A stretch of 64,000 nt of DNA from Pseudarthrobacter sulfonivorans (GCF_014712225.1 NZ_JACXBW010000004.1:186001-250000), one strand, 5' to 3'. Numbered from the stretch's first letter, positions 52,203 to 60,829 are shown. Notes: a model not told the origin generated them from the sequence alone. Program-made: numbers and translations.

Positions 52203-52637
52203 GTGGAACCTGCACTGATCAACTGTCCGAGTTGTGGCAAGACAAACCGGGTCCCGGCAGCCGCGTCCGGCCGTCCGCGCTGCGGAAACTGCAAGCACGG
52301 ACTGCCATGGATCACCGCCGCGGGCGACGACGACTTTGCCGTCGTCGCAGAGCAGTCCCCCGTCCCGGTGCTCGTAGACTTCTGGGCCGCCTGGTGTGGA
52401 CCCTGCAGGATGGTGAGCCCTGTGCTGGATAAGCTGGCCACCGAGCGGGCCGGCAGTATCAAGCTCGTCAAAGTCGATGTTGACCGGGCGCCGCGGCTCT
52501 CCAGCCGGTTCGACGTCCAGGCCATTCCCACGTTGATGGTCGTGGCCGGGGGCAGGGTGCTGGCTAAACAGGCAGGGGCAGCGCCGGCTGCCGCCTTACG
52601 CTCCTGGCTCGATTCGGCACTGGCCGGCCATTCTTAA
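52203..52637 (+). CDS. trxC: Thioredoxin with N-terminal zinc ribbon (thioredoxin-2 type)
   Basis: 144-aa redox protein. The N-terminal zinc-binding pairs C8/C11 and C27/C30 (CPSCGK and RCGNCK) precede a thioredoxin fold. The active site is W64-C65-G66-P67-C68 and the cis-Pro loop is in QAIPTLMVV. The architecture is that of E. coli TrxC (Trx2), an oxidative-stress-linked thioredoxin. The start is GTG 52203, with GGAAGG about 8 nt upstream. Confidence 0.9.
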   Translation: MEPALINCPSCGKTNRVPAAASGRPRCGNCKHGLPWITAAGDDDFAVVAEQSPVPVLVDFWAAWCGPCRMVSPVLDKLATERAGSIKLVKVDVDRAPRLSSRFDVQAIPTLMVVAGGRVLAKQAGAAPAAALRSWLDSALAGHS

Positions 52638-52689
52638 CCGCGCTGTCTTGTCCTTACCGCGCCGTCTTGTCCCACCGCGCCGTCCCGGG
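52637..52689. repeat. 18-19 bp tandem repeat after trxC
   Basis: Three units of the form ACCGCGCCGTCTTGTCC (52637-52655, 52656-52673, 52674-52689) begin at the trxC stop codon in the convergent gap. The layout is like the tandem repeat at 24881-24960. Confidence 0.65.
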
Positions 52690-52712
52690 CGCGCTGATTT
52701 AACCGCGATGTG

Positions 52713-53876
52713 CTAGTTGCGTTCCGGTAACCGGCCGAGGCCTTCAACGAGCTGCGGCCGGTCGCCGCACAGTGCGATCCGGACCCAGCCCTCGCCGATG
52801 GAGCCGAAGGCTGTGCCCGGGGCCAGTGCCACGCCGGAGTCAGCCAGGAACGTGTGGGTCCAGGCGCGGACGTCGCCGCCACTGGCATGGGAGACGTCGG
52901 CCCAGAGGTAAAACGCACCCTGCGCACCCAGGTAGCGAATGCCTTTGGCCGCCAGCACGGCGGAGGCCGCGTCCCTGTTGGCGCGGTAGTGCGCGTGGGC
53001 ATCACGCACGTAGTCCTGGGGGCCGGTCAGGGCCGCCAAAGCCGCATACTGCGACGGCGAAGCGACGCAGGAGACGATCGCTTCCATCACGTTGTTCATG
53101 GTCCGCTCCAGGCCCGGCGGACAGATCAGCGCGCCGATCCTCAGGCCCGTCAGTCCGTACGTCTTGGACAGGGTCAGTGAGGTGAAGACGCGTGCCTCGC
53201 CGGGGACATCGCTGTCGAAACGCGCCGGGCTGACATGGGGAACATCGTAGGTGAACGCCTCATAGCACTCGTCAGAAATGATCCAGAGGTCATGCCTGCG
53301 GGCCAAGTCCACGAGTTGCCGGGTCAGGTCCTCGCCCAGGACGGCGCCGAGCGGGTTCGACGGCGAGTTTAGGATCAGGACGCGCGTCCGGACGGTGATG
53401 AGCTCCTCAAGGTCCTGGATCCGGGGCTGGAAGTCCTGGTCCGGATACAGCGGGTATCCCACCGGCACGGCGCTCAGAAGCCGTGCGGTCATGGCGAATG
53501 TGGGGTAGCCGGGGTTGGGGATCAGGACCTCATCGCCGGGGGAGAGGAGGAGGCTCATGGCAAAATGCAGGCCCTGCTGGGCGCCGTCCACCACGTAGGC
53601 GCGCTCGGCACCGATCCTGCGCCCGTCCAGACCGGCTCGCTCGCTGAACCTGGCGGCAAAAGCGTCGCGGAGTGCCGGGATGCCGGCGTTGGGTGTGTAG
53701 TTGGTCTCGTCCCGGTCCAGGCAGGCCATGCCGGCCTCCAGGACATGGCGGGGAAGCGGGAAGCCCGGTTCGCCGATGCTGAGCACTATTGCACCTGGTG
53801 TCCGCCAGGCAGCTTCGGTGATTTCACGGATCTGGTTGACGGGGACGTCGCGGGCGTGTGCGGCAAGCTCAGGCAT
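52713..53876 (-). CDS. PLP-dependent aminotransferase, class I/II
   Basis: 387-aa aspartate-aminotransferase-fold enzyme. IVLSIGEPGFPLPRHVLEA and YTPNAGIPALRDAFAARF are typical N-terminal motifs. LILNSPSNPLGAVL, DECYEAFTY and SLTLSKTYGLTGLRIGAL (Schiff-base Lys) are present, and the carboxylate-binding Arg is in WVRIALCGD. The substrate is not determined. ATG 53876 has AGGA 9 nt upstream; the frame continues to 54143 but that part would overlap truB. It is divergent from truB with a gap of about 106 nt. Confidence 0.9.
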   Translation of the reverse strand: MPELAAHARDVPVNQIREITEAAWRTPGAIVLSIGEPGFPLPRHVLEAGMACLDRDETNYTPNAGIPALRDAFAARFSERAGLDGRRIGAERAYVVDGAQQGLHFAMSLLLSPGDEVLIPNPGYPTFAMTARLLSAVPVGYPLYPDQDFQPRIQDLEELITVRTRVLILNSPSNPLGAVLGEDLTRQLVDLARRHDLWIISDECYEAFTYDVPHVSPARFDSDVPGEARVFTSLTLSKTYGLTGLRIGALICPPGLERTMNNVMEAIVSCVASPSQYAALAALTGPQDYVRDAHAHYRANRDAASAVLAAKGIRYLGAQGAFYLWADVSHASGGDVRAWTHTFLADSGVALAPGTAFGSIGEGWVRIALCGDRPQLVEGLGRLPERN

Positions 53877-53982
53877 GCCTGCCATCCTAACCGGCGAGCC
53901 ATCGCCCGGGCGGTGGCCGCCTGATGCGGGCGGGGCCATCACCTGGGCGGGGACCTGTGCCGGCGCCGATATACTGTGGAGC

Positions 53983-54921
53983 GTGCTTTCTGGACTGGTG
54001 ATAGTGGACAAACCGCAGGGATGGACCAGCCATGATGTGGTTGGTCGGATGCGGCGTATTGCCGGAACCCGGAAAGTGGGCCATGCCGGGACCCTGGACC
54101 CCATGGCGACGGGCGTGCTGGTGGTGGGGATCAACAAGGCCACGCGCCTGCTGACCTACATCGTTGGCACCTCCAAGACGTATACGGCCACCATCCGGCT
54201 GGGCGAGTCCACCATCACGGACGACGCCGAAGGTGACGTTATCGCTACGGCCAGTGCCGCCGCCGTCGTCGACGAGGCAATTCACGACGGCGTCACAGCC
54301 CTCACGGGCGCCATCCAGCAGGTGCCCAGCAGCGTAAGCGCCATTAAAGTCAACGGTGAACGCGCCTATGCCCGGGTCCGCTCCGGCGAAGAAGTGAAGC
54401 TCGCGGCGCGCCCCGTCACCATTCACCGCTTCGACATCCACGGCATCCGGCGGGAGCGGGGCGGTGACGTCATAGACATCGACGTCACCGTGGAGTGCTC
54501 CTCCGGCACATACATCAGGGCGCTCGCCCGGGACCTCGGCGACGGACTCGGAGTAGGCGGGCACCTCACGGCTCTCCGGCGGACCCATGTGGGGCCCTAT
54601 TCTCTGGACCAGGCCCGCACCCTTGAGGAGTTGGCCGAAGAACTTACTGTCCTGGAAATGTCTCAGGCGGCCCGGGCACTGATGCCTAACCGCGAACTGA
54701 CTCTTGAGGAAACCACCGAGATCTCCTTCGGCCGCCGGATTGCAGCGGGGGCGCCCGCAGGAAGTCCCGGGGCTGCCACCACGGAACATCCCGCGGCGGC
54801 TTTTGCGCCCGACGGGAGCCTGGTGGCGCTGCTGGCCGATGCGGGCAATTTCGCCAAGCCGGTACTGGTGTTCGCGCCCGGCAACGCTTCGTCCGCAAAC
54901 GTTGCCGGCGGGGACGCGTAG
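53983..54921 (+). CDS. truB: tRNA pseudouridine(55) synthase
   Basis: Converts U55 of tRNA T-loops to pseudouridine, 312 aa. LSGLVIVDKPQGWTSHDVVGRMRR and the catalytic-Asp motif KVGHAGTLDPMATGVLVVG are present, followed by KTYTATIRLGESTITDD and SCSSGTYIRALARDLGDGLG-like segments. The start is GTG 53983, matching the family N-terminus. The C-terminal PUA-like part is shorter than in E. coli, normal for actinobacteria. It ends 2 nt before the next gene. Confidence 0.95.
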   Translation: MLSGLVIVDKPQGWTSHDVVGRMRRIAGTRKVGHAGTLDPMATGVLVVGINKATRLLTYIVGTSKTYTATIRLGESTITDDAEGDVIATASAAAVVDEAIHDGVTALTGAIQQVPSSVSAIKVNGERAYARVRSGEEVKLAARPVTIHRFDIHGIRRERGGDVIDIDVTVECSSGTYIRALARDLGDGLGVGGHLTALRRTHVGPYSLDQARTLEELAEELTVLEMSQAARALMPNRELTLEETTEISFGRRIAAGAPAGSPGAATTEHPAAAFAPDGSLVALLADAGNFAKPVLVFAPGNASSANVAGGDA

Positions 54922-54923
54922 GA

Positions 54924-55277
54924 ATGGACGCCTTTTTCTACATCATTCTTGTGGTGGGCCTGCTCTCGAGTGGAATCTGCCTGGTGGCCGGCATTCTCAA
55001 GAAGGCACCCAACGACATCACCATCCTTTCGGTCGCGGCCGTGGAACTGGCACTCATGGTCTATTTGGTGGGTTCCATCGTGAGGGTGATCGCGGGCGAA
55101 CCGATCGCCGGAGAGGCCTGGGAGTTCTGGGGCTACCTGGCCACGGCAATGCTCCTGCCGCCGGCCGCCGTTTATTGGTCCATCCTCGAACGGACCCGCT
55201 GGAGCAACTTTGTCCTGGCCGCCGTCGGCGTCACCGCGCTGGTGATGGCCGCCCGAATGAACCAGATCTGGTACTGA
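54924..55277 (+). CDS. Small membrane protein, unknown function
   Basis: 117-aa protein with four hydrophobic helices (about residues 2-24, 31-53, 70-87 and 93-110) and almost no soluble region. It starts 2 nt after truB and ends 1 nt before the next membrane-protein gene, so it is in the truB transcript. Such small proteins recur next to truB/ribF in Arthrobacter-like genomes, but no function is recognised. Confidence 0.8.
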   Translation: MDAFFYIILVVGLLSSGICLVAGILKKAPNDITILSVAAVELALMVYLVGSIVRVIAGEPIAGEAWEFWGYLATAMLLPPAAVYWSILERTRWSNFVLAAVGVTALVMAARMNQIWY

Positions 55278-55278
55278 C

Positions 55279-55860
55279 ATGGAAGAAGCCCGCAACGTGA
55301 ATGCTCCTCATCCCGAAGCGAGTCCGGACCACGGATCAGCCTCCGCCAGGGACGCCCGCAGCACCGACACACCCCACGGCGACACAGGCAGCACTGACAG
55401 CCGCAGCACCGACACACCCCTCGGCGACACAGGCAGTACCGACCCCCGCAGCACCCGCAATACCGGGCCGGGCCGGCTGCTGATCGCCGTCTATGCGGTG
55501 TTTGCCATCTCGGCCACCGCCCGGGCCGGCTACCAGATCCTGACCAAGTTTTCCGATGCCCCGCTCGCGTATCTGCTGTCCGCTTTCGCTGCGGTGGTGT
55601 ACCTTGTGGCCACCGTTTCCCTGGCCAAGGCAGGCAGCACCTGGTTCAAGGTATCGCTGGTCGCAGTGCTGGTGGAGCTCGTTGGAGTACTTGTGGTGGG
55701 CGCACTGAGTATCTTCGATCCGGTGGCCTTCCCGCACGAAACGGTCTGGTCGCTTTTCGGCCGGGGTTATGCGTTCATTCCGTTGCTGCTCCCCATCCTC
55801 GGGCTGGTCTGGCTGTACCGTCGCCGGCCGGGCACGCGCCCGTCCGGCGCGCAGAACTAG
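55279..55860 (+). CDS. Membrane protein with N-terminal 15-residue repeats
   Basis: 193-aa protein. Residues 1-62 are Ser/Thr/Asp-rich, built on a 15-residue repeat (RSTDTPxGDTGSTDx, two copies plus a partial). Four TM helices occupy about 68-185 and carry a short Arg-rich tail. It starts right after the small membrane protein and probably works with it. Function not recognised. Convergent with the DUF937 gene. Confidence 0.78.
   Translation: MEEARNVNAPHPEASPDHGSASARDARSTDTPHGDTGSTDSRSTDTPLGDTGSTDPRSTRNTGPGRLLIAVYAVFAISATARAGYQILTKFSDAPLAYLLSAFAAVVYLVATVSLAKAGSTWFKVSLVAVLVELVGVLVVGALSIFDPVAFPHETVWSLFGRGYAFIPLLLPILGLVWLYRRRPGTRPSGAQN
55357..55458 (+). repeat. 45-bp tandem repeat inside a membrane-protein gene
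   Basis: Two full 45-bp units (55357-55401 and 55402-55446) and a partial third (from 55447) begin CGCAGCAC and encode RSTDTP..GDTGSTD. The repeat is a multiple of three, so copy-number change would preserve the frame. Confidence 0.8.
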
Positions 55861-55863
55861 CCT

Positions 55864-56808
55864 TTACTTCTTACCGAAAAGGCCGCCAAGAAGGCCGCCC
55901 AGCCCGCCGGACTGGTCCTCTTCCTTCGGCGTCTTTTCCCCGCTGGGAAGATCCACTTGGATGGCCTCGGAGGGCTGAACCGAGCGCTCCCCGGGCAGGC
56001 GCTGAAGCCCGGGCTCCTGTGCTGCGTCGGGACGCTGACCTGCCGGAGGCTCTTCTGATGTGCCTGTACCGGCGCCGCTGCCAGCGCGAGTCCCGTCGGC
56101 GGCGCTCGTGCCCGTGCCAGCGCCCGCGCCAGTCCCGTCGTCAGCGCTTGTGCCCGTACCGGCGCCAGTCCCGCCACCGAGCAGCCCGCCAAGGCCGCCC
56201 AGAATGCTGTCCAACACCGAACCCTGCTGCCCCGGTCCAGCGTTTCCTCCGGCACCGGCTCCCGCACCGGCTCCAAGTATTCCGCCCAGAATGCCGCCAA
56301 GGTCGAGGCCGCCAGCCTGTCCTGCTCCAACTCCGCCTGCTCCAACTCCGCCGGCTCCAGCTCCGCCGGGCTGCGAAGCCTGACCGCCGCCCTGGCCGCC
56401 CTGCCCGAAGAACTTCTTGGCGAGGTAGGACATAACGATGGGCGCCAGGATGGGCAGGGCCTTGCGGATGAGGTCACCGCCCACGCCACCCAGCCCCGCA
56501 GTACCGGCCAGTTGCGCGGCCACCTGGTCCTGTTGGCCGCCAAACACGTGACCAACAATCTTTTCGCCGTCGGCCGTGTTCACTTGGCTCACGTCCACGC
56601 CGCCGTCGAGCAGGCCGTCCTGGTGCTGGCCAAGCGCCGACTGAAGCGAGGCGGCGCCGTCGGGAGCCTGGGCGTTGGTGTGCATGCCCGCCAGCAGGGT
56701 GGGCAGGGCCGCTTCCACGGCGGACTGCGCGGTGGCCGGGTCGGTGCCCAGCAGGGACGCCACCTGGTTGACGTCAATCTGGTTCAGGAGGTCGTGAATC
56801 TCGGTCAT
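55864..56808 (-). CDS. DUF937 domain-containing protein
   Basis: 314-aa protein. Residues 1-135 are a helical DUF937 domain (HDLLNQIDVNQVASLLGTDPATAQSAVEAALPTLLAGMHTNA and IVGHVFGGQQDQVAAQLAG...IRKALPILAPIVMSYLAKKFFG). The rest is Gly/Ala/Thr low complexity (GAGGVGAGG, GTGAGTGTSADDG repeats). The C-terminus GGLGGLLGGLFGKK is a common ending of these proteins. The function is unknown. Confidence 0.88.
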   Translation of the reverse strand: MTEIHDLLNQIDVNQVASLLGTDPATAQSAVEAALPTLLAGMHTNAQAPDGAASLQSALGQHQDGLLDGGVDVSQVNTADGEKIVGHVFGGQQDQVAAQLAGTAGLGGVGGDLIRKALPILAPIVMSYLAKKFFGQGGQGGGQASQPGGAGAGGVGAGGVGAGQAGGLDLGGILGGILGAGAGAGAGGNAGPGQQGSVLDSILGGLGGLLGGGTGAGTGTSADDGTGAGAGTGTSAADGTRAGSGAGTGTSEEPPAGQRPDAAQEPGLQRLPGERSVQPSEAIQVDLPSGEKTPKEEDQSGGLGGLLGGLFGKK

Positions 56809-57079
56809 GAGGTACTCCTTCAGCGCCGCGGCTGTTCGCGGACATGGTTTTTTACGGTACGCGCGGGGTGTCGCAGGAGGACTGCCCTTGAATCGTAGTC
56901 CCGGTGCCAGGCCTGCTACTAGGGGATGGGCGCGTACTAGGGGATGGGCGCGTGATTTCGCGTCTGCCGCGCGCCACCGGTCCCCGTCAGGACGGCATGC
57001 TTAATGCGGGTAATCTTAGAGAGTTCCGGCGCCGGCGCGTTCGGATAGATGTCAGTGCAGGCAGTAAAAGGCGAGGGTG
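56809..57079 (+). other. Intergenic region upstream of ribF with 18-bp tandem repeat
   Basis: No gene is seen in this divergent gap of about 270 nt. TACTAGGGGATGGGCGCG is repeated perfectly in tandem (56917-56934 and 56935-56952). A ribosome site (AAAGGCGAGG) precedes ribF. No clear riboswitch (no FMN-type conserved core) is visible. Confidence 0.6.
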
Positions 57080-58063
57080 ATGGTCTACATCTGGAACGAT
57101 CCGTCCGAGGTCCCGGCGGACTTTGGTCCCTCCGTTGTCACTTTCGGCAACTTCGACGGCGTCCATCGCGGCCACCAACAGGTGCTCTCCGAGCTCATCC
57201 GGTCCGCCCGCCTCAACGGGACCAAAGCCGTTGCCGTGACCTTTGATCCGCATCCGGCGCTGATCCACCGGCCGGAGACCGCGCCCGAGATGATCATGGG
57301 CCTGGAGGACAAGCTGGTGGCCTTGGGGGAGCTGGGCCTGGACGGCATCCTGGTCATGAAGTACTCGCTGAACCTCGCGAGCCTGACGCCCGAGGAATTC
57401 GTCGGCCAGGTCCTGGTTGACAGCCTCCACGCCAGCCACGTGGTCATCGGCCATGACGCCCGTTTTGGCCGGGGCAACTCCGGCGACCTCGACACCATGA
57501 AGCAGCTGGGCGAGAAGTTCAACTTCGACGTTCAGGTCATCAGCGAGTTCGGCTCCGAAGGCTACCCCCTGCACAAGGACGGCGGCACTGACCGCCGCTG
57601 TTCCTCCACCTGGGTGCGGGAAGCGCTGCAGGAAGGCGACGTCGCCACAGCGGCAGAGGTACTGGGCCGTCCACACCGCATGCGTGGCGAAGTGGTGCAC
57701 GGCGCTGCCCGCGGCCGCGCCCTCGGGTTCCCGACTGCCAACCTCGCCCACGAGGCCAGCGGTTTTGTCCCCGCAGACGGCATCTACGCGGGCTGGCTTG
57801 TTGACCAGGCCGGCAAGCGCTGGCCGGCGGCCATCTCGGTGGGGTCCAATCCCACGTTCGACGGCGTCAGCCGCCAGGTCGAAGCCCACGTGATCGACCG
57901 CCCGCATGAAGACGTGGGGGACTTCGATCTGTACGGCCAGACAGTAGTTGTGGAATTTGTGGCGCGGCTCCGCGGCATGGTGGCCTACCGTGGGCCTGAG
58001 GCTCTCGTTGACCAGATGCGGCTGGACGTCATCCAGGCCCACGATCTCCTGGCGCGGCGCTGA
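57080..58063 (+). CDS. ribF: Bifunctional riboflavin kinase/FAD synthetase
   Basis: Makes FMN and FAD from riboflavin, 327 aa. The N-terminal FAD synthetase (nucleotidyltransferase) domain has VVTFGNFDGVHRGHQQVL and VTFDPHPALIH. The C-terminal riboflavin kinase domain has GEVVHGAARGRALGFPTANLAHE and VSVGSNPTFDG. ATG 57080 follows AGGCGAGG; a GTG one codon upstream is also possible. Conserved between truB and rpsO in many bacteria, here followed by kyn genes. Confidence 0.96.
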   Translation: MVYIWNDPSEVPADFGPSVVTFGNFDGVHRGHQQVLSELIRSARLNGTKAVAVTFDPHPALIHRPETAPEMIMGLEDKLVALGELGLDGILVMKYSLNLASLTPEEFVGQVLVDSLHASHVVIGHDARFGRGNSGDLDTMKQLGEKFNFDVQVISEFGSEGYPLHKDGGTDRRCSSTWVREALQEGDVATAAEVLGRPHRMRGEVVHGAARGRALGFPTANLAHEASGFVPADGIYAGWLVDQAGKRWPAAISVGSNPTFDGVSRQVEAHVIDRPHEDVGDFDLYGQTVVVEFVARLRGMVAYRGPEALVDQMRLDVIQAHDLLARR

Positions 58064-58113
58064 CCGGGCCGCCGGTAACCAAAGCGGCCGTCGTGTAGGA
58101 GAAAGGCAGCGCA

Positions 58114-58968
58114 GTGACCGTTGAAAAGAACACCCGCAAACTGGACAAGGGAATCGTCCGCGATTTCAGTTCCCGGATGAGCTACGCGTCCTACCTCCAG
58201 CTGCCCACTCTTCTCAGTGCCCAGCAACCGGTCAGCCAGCCCGAGCACCACGACGAAATGCTGTTCATCATCCAGCACCAGACCACGGAGCTGTGGCTGA
58301 AGCTGGTCCTGCACGAGCTCCGCAGCGCGGCAGCCTGGCTCCGCGCCGACGATCTTGGCTCCGCGCTCAAGGGCATCGCCCGGGTCAAGCACATCCAGAA
58401 AACCCTCACGGAACAGTGGTCAGTCCTGGCCACCCTGACGCCCACGGAGTACTCCCAGTTCCGCGGCTTCCTGGGCAATTCCTCGGGCTTCCAGTCCAGC
58501 CAGTACCGGGCCGTGGAGTTTGTCCTGGGGAACAAGAACCGCAAGATGCTTCCCGTGTTCGAATCGGATCCCGCTGCACACGCCATGCTGGACGAGCTGC
58601 TGAACGCCCACAGCATCTACGACGAGTTCCTGGCCTACCTTGCCCGGCAGGGCTACGATGTGCCCCAAACCGTGCTGGATCGGGACGTCACCCGCGCCCA
58701 CGAATTCTGCCCGGAGCTGGTGCCGCTGTTCAAGCACATCTACGAAAACGCGGCAGACAACTGGGGAGCCTACGAGGCGTGCGAGGAACTTGTCGACCTT
58801 GAAGACAACTTCCAGCTGTGGCGGTTCCGGCACCTGCGCACCGTGCAGCGGACCATCGGCATGAAATCAGGAACCGGCGGATCCAGCGGCGCCGCGTTCC
58901 TGCAGAAGGCCCTGGAACTCACCTTTTTCCCGGAGCTTTTCGCGGTACGGACGGAGATCGGCCAATGA
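58114..58968 (+). CDS. kynA: Tryptophan 2,3-dioxygenase
   Basis: Haem dioxygenase opening L-tryptophan to N-formylkynurenine, 284 aa. Motifs include MSYASYLQLPTLLSAQQP, HHDEMLFIIQHQTTELWLKL (catalytic/haem-pocket His), FRGFLGNSSGFQSSQYR (substrate-binding), and C-terminal GMKSGTGGSSGAAFL carrying the substrate-ordering GTGGS loop. GTG 58114 has AGGAGAAAGG upstream. The stop overlaps the kynureninase start (ATGA). Confidence 0.96.
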   Translation: MTVEKNTRKLDKGIVRDFSSRMSYASYLQLPTLLSAQQPVSQPEHHDEMLFIIQHQTTELWLKLVLHELRSAAAWLRADDLGSALKGIARVKHIQKTLTEQWSVLATLTPTEYSQFRGFLGNSSGFQSSQYRAVEFVLGNKNRKMLPVFESDPAAHAMLDELLNAHSIYDEFLAYLARQGYDVPQTVLDRDVTRAHEFCPELVPLFKHIYENAADNWGAYEACEELVDLEDNFQLWRFRHLRTVQRTIGMKSGTGGSSGAAFLQKALELTFFPELFAVRTEIGQ

Positions 58969-60224
58969 GCAGCGACACGGACGCACAGATGGAAGATCAC
59001 GACGCCGCCGCCCTCCTGGAGCGGGCTGGGCACCTTGACGCGGCGGACCCGTTGGCGCGCTGCCGCGATCATTTCATCGGCACGGACACCGACCTGTCCT
59101 ACCTCGACGGCAACTCCCTGGGCCGGCCGCTGAAAAGAACCGTGACCGACATCAGCGCCTTCATCCAGGACGGCTGGGGCGGGCGGCTGATCCGCGGCTG
59201 GGATGAGGAGTGGCTGGACCTGCCGCAGGACATCGGCGACCAGCTTGGCCGTGCCGTCCTCGGCGCTGCCCCGGGCCAGACCATCATCGCCGACTCCACC
59301 ACGGTGGTGCTCTACAAACTGATCCGTGCGGCCCTGGCCGCCGTGGGCGACGCCGCCCGGACCGAGATTGTCCTGGACACCGACAACTTTCCCACCGACC
59401 GGTACCTCGTCGAGGGAATCGCCCGGGAGGAAGGACTGACCCTCAACTGGATCGACGCCGATCCGGCAACGGGGGTGACCCCTGACCAGGTGCGGGACGC
59501 AACCGGACCAGCCACCGCCGTCGTACTTTTAAGCCACGTGGCGTACCGCTCGGGGTTCCTCGCCGATCTGCGGACCATCACCGAAGTTGCGCACAACGCG
59601 GGGGCGCTGGTGGTGTGGGATCTCTGCCATTCCGCAGGTTCCGTGGAGCTGGACCTCGACGGCGCAGGCGTGGATTTTGCCGCCGGCTGCACGTACAAGT
59701 ACCTCAACGGCGGACCTGGCTCGCCTGCCTTCGCCTACGTCAACGCCCGCCACCTGCCCGGCCTCCGGCAGCCCATCTGGGGCTGGATGGGCCGCAAGGA
59801 CGCGTTCGAGATGGCCGCCGGCTACGAACCGGCGCCCGGCATCCGGAGTTTCCTCAGCGGCACACCAGCCATTTTCGGGATGCTGGCGATGCGCGGGACC
59901 CTGGACCTCATCGAGGAAACCGGCATGGCGGCCATCAGAGACAAGTCGCTGAAACTTACCGCCTACGCCGCCGAGCTGTACGAGGCGTGGCTCGCGCCGC
60001 TGGGGGTGGAGCTGGCGTCACCGCGGGATCCCGAACGCCGGGGGAGCCACATCACCCTGGACCATCCGGCCTTCCGGAACGTCACCGCGGCGCTGTGGGA
60101 ACAGGATGTCATCCCGGACTTCCGGGCGCCCCAGGGTATCCGGATCGGACTGTCGCCGCTGAGCACCAGCTTCGCCGAAGTGCACCGGGGAATGGCCGCA
60201 ATCCGGGACCTCCTGCAGCGGTAA
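58965..60224 (+). CDS. kynU: Kynureninase
   Basis: PLP enzyme cleaving kynurenine to anthranilate and alanine, 419 aa. YLDGNSLGRPLKRT is near the N-terminus and LSHVAYRSGFLADL in the middle. VWDLCHSAGSVELDLDGAGVDFAAGCTYKYLNGGPG carries the Schiff-base lysine K245, and IWGWMGRKDAFEMA completes the core. It is coupled to kynA by a 4-nt overlap. Formylkynurenine formamidase is not encoded nearby. Confidence 0.95.
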   Translation: MSSDTDAQMEDHDAAALLERAGHLDAADPLARCRDHFIGTDTDLSYLDGNSLGRPLKRTVTDISAFIQDGWGGRLIRGWDEEWLDLPQDIGDQLGRAVLGAAPGQTIIADSTTVVLYKLIRAALAAVGDAARTEIVLDTDNFPTDRYLVEGIAREEGLTLNWIDADPATGVTPDQVRDATGPATAVVLLSHVAYRSGFLADLRTITEVAHNAGALVVWDLCHSAGSVELDLDGAGVDFAAGCTYKYLNGGPGSPAFAYVNARHLPGLRQPIWGWMGRKDAFEMAAGYEPAPGIRSFLSGTPAIFGMLAMRGTLDLIEETGMAAIRDKSLKLTAYAAELYEAWLAPLGVELASPRDPERRGSHITLDHPAFRNVTAALWEQDVIPDFRAPQGIRIGLSPLSTSFAEVHRGMAAIRDLLQR

Positions 60225-60269
60225 CTGCCCGCTCGCGGTGTCCCTGCTTCCTCGCGGCGGAGCGGCTGT

Positions 60270-60299
60270 TTCGACAGTTCACGGCGCTGCCGGTAAACT
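60270..60299 (+). promoter_or_regulatory. Candidate rpsO promoter
   Basis: TTCGAC (60270-60275) and TAAACT (60294-60299) are separated by 18 nt in the 217-nt kynU-rpsO gap. The leader that follows contains the palindrome CCCTGAA-AA-TTCAGGG (60356-60371), then the ribosome site AGGAG. S15 mRNA leaders are often autoregulatory; that is not shown here. Confidence 0.45.
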
Positions 60300-60441
60300 G
60301 AACGTTGGATCTGGCTGCAGTCCGTGGCGGCTGGTTCCTGCCATGCGTGGAAAGCCCCTGAAAATTCAGGGAATTCCTGCGCGGGCAGACCCGGCAGTGA
60401 AGTACTGATTCGGGCCTCACGGCACATCTCTAGGAGTTATT

Positions 60442-60711
60442 GTGGCACTTGACGCCGCTGTAAAGCAGTCCATCATCAAGGATTTCGCAACGTCCGAGGG
60501 CGATACCGGTTCGCCGGAGGTCCAGGTTGCAGTCCTGACCCAGCGGATCAAGGATCTGACTGAGCACATGAAGGAGCACAAGCACGATTACCACACCCAG
60601 CGCGGTCTGCTGGCCATGGTTGGTCGTCGTAAGCGCATGCTTGGTTACCTCAAGAACACTGACATCACCCGCTACCGTGCGCTCATTGAGCGTCTCGGCC
60701 TGCGCCGCTAG
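60442..60711 (+). CDS. rpsO: 30S ribosomal protein S15
   Basis: Primary 16S rRNA-binding protein, 89 aa. [68 protein letters not shown] covers the S15 signature. The length is canonical. It is followed by a hairpin and pnp, the usual rpsO-pnp pair. Confidence 0.98.
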   Translation: MALDAAVKQSIIKDFATSEGDTGSPEVQVAVLTQRIKDLTEHMKEHKHDYHTQRGLLAMVGRRKRMLGYLKNTDITRYRALIERLGLRR

Positions 60712-60723
60712 TCAGGCTTAAGG

Positions 60724-60753
60724 GGCGGCCCTTTCCTTGTGGATCGGGCCGCC
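60724..60753 (+). terminator. Hairpin after rpsO
   Basis: GGCGGCCC and GGGCCGCC form an 8-bp stem with a 14-nt loop, followed by TTCTTC. It is probably a partial terminator or processing site between rpsO and pnp. Confidence 0.65.
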
Positions 60754-60829
60754 TTCTTCAGAAGAAAAATTAAACAGGAGGATCAACCGCATCACGCATT
60801 CGCGGTCCTCGGTAGTGATCCCCGGGAAC

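Noticed and set aside
52713..54143. Full-length 476-aa reading of the aminotransferase frame
   Set aside because: The first 89 residues would overlap truB and the intergenic gap and are not aminotransferase-like. The family N-terminus and ribosome site support 53876.
55357..55458. CRISPR-like array
   Set aside because: Repeats are directly adjacent without unique spacers, lie in frame inside a coding region, and no cas gene is present.
56809..57079. FMN riboswitch upstream of ribF
   Set aside because: The conserved RFN-element motifs are not visible, and ribF in this operon context is usually not under RFN control.
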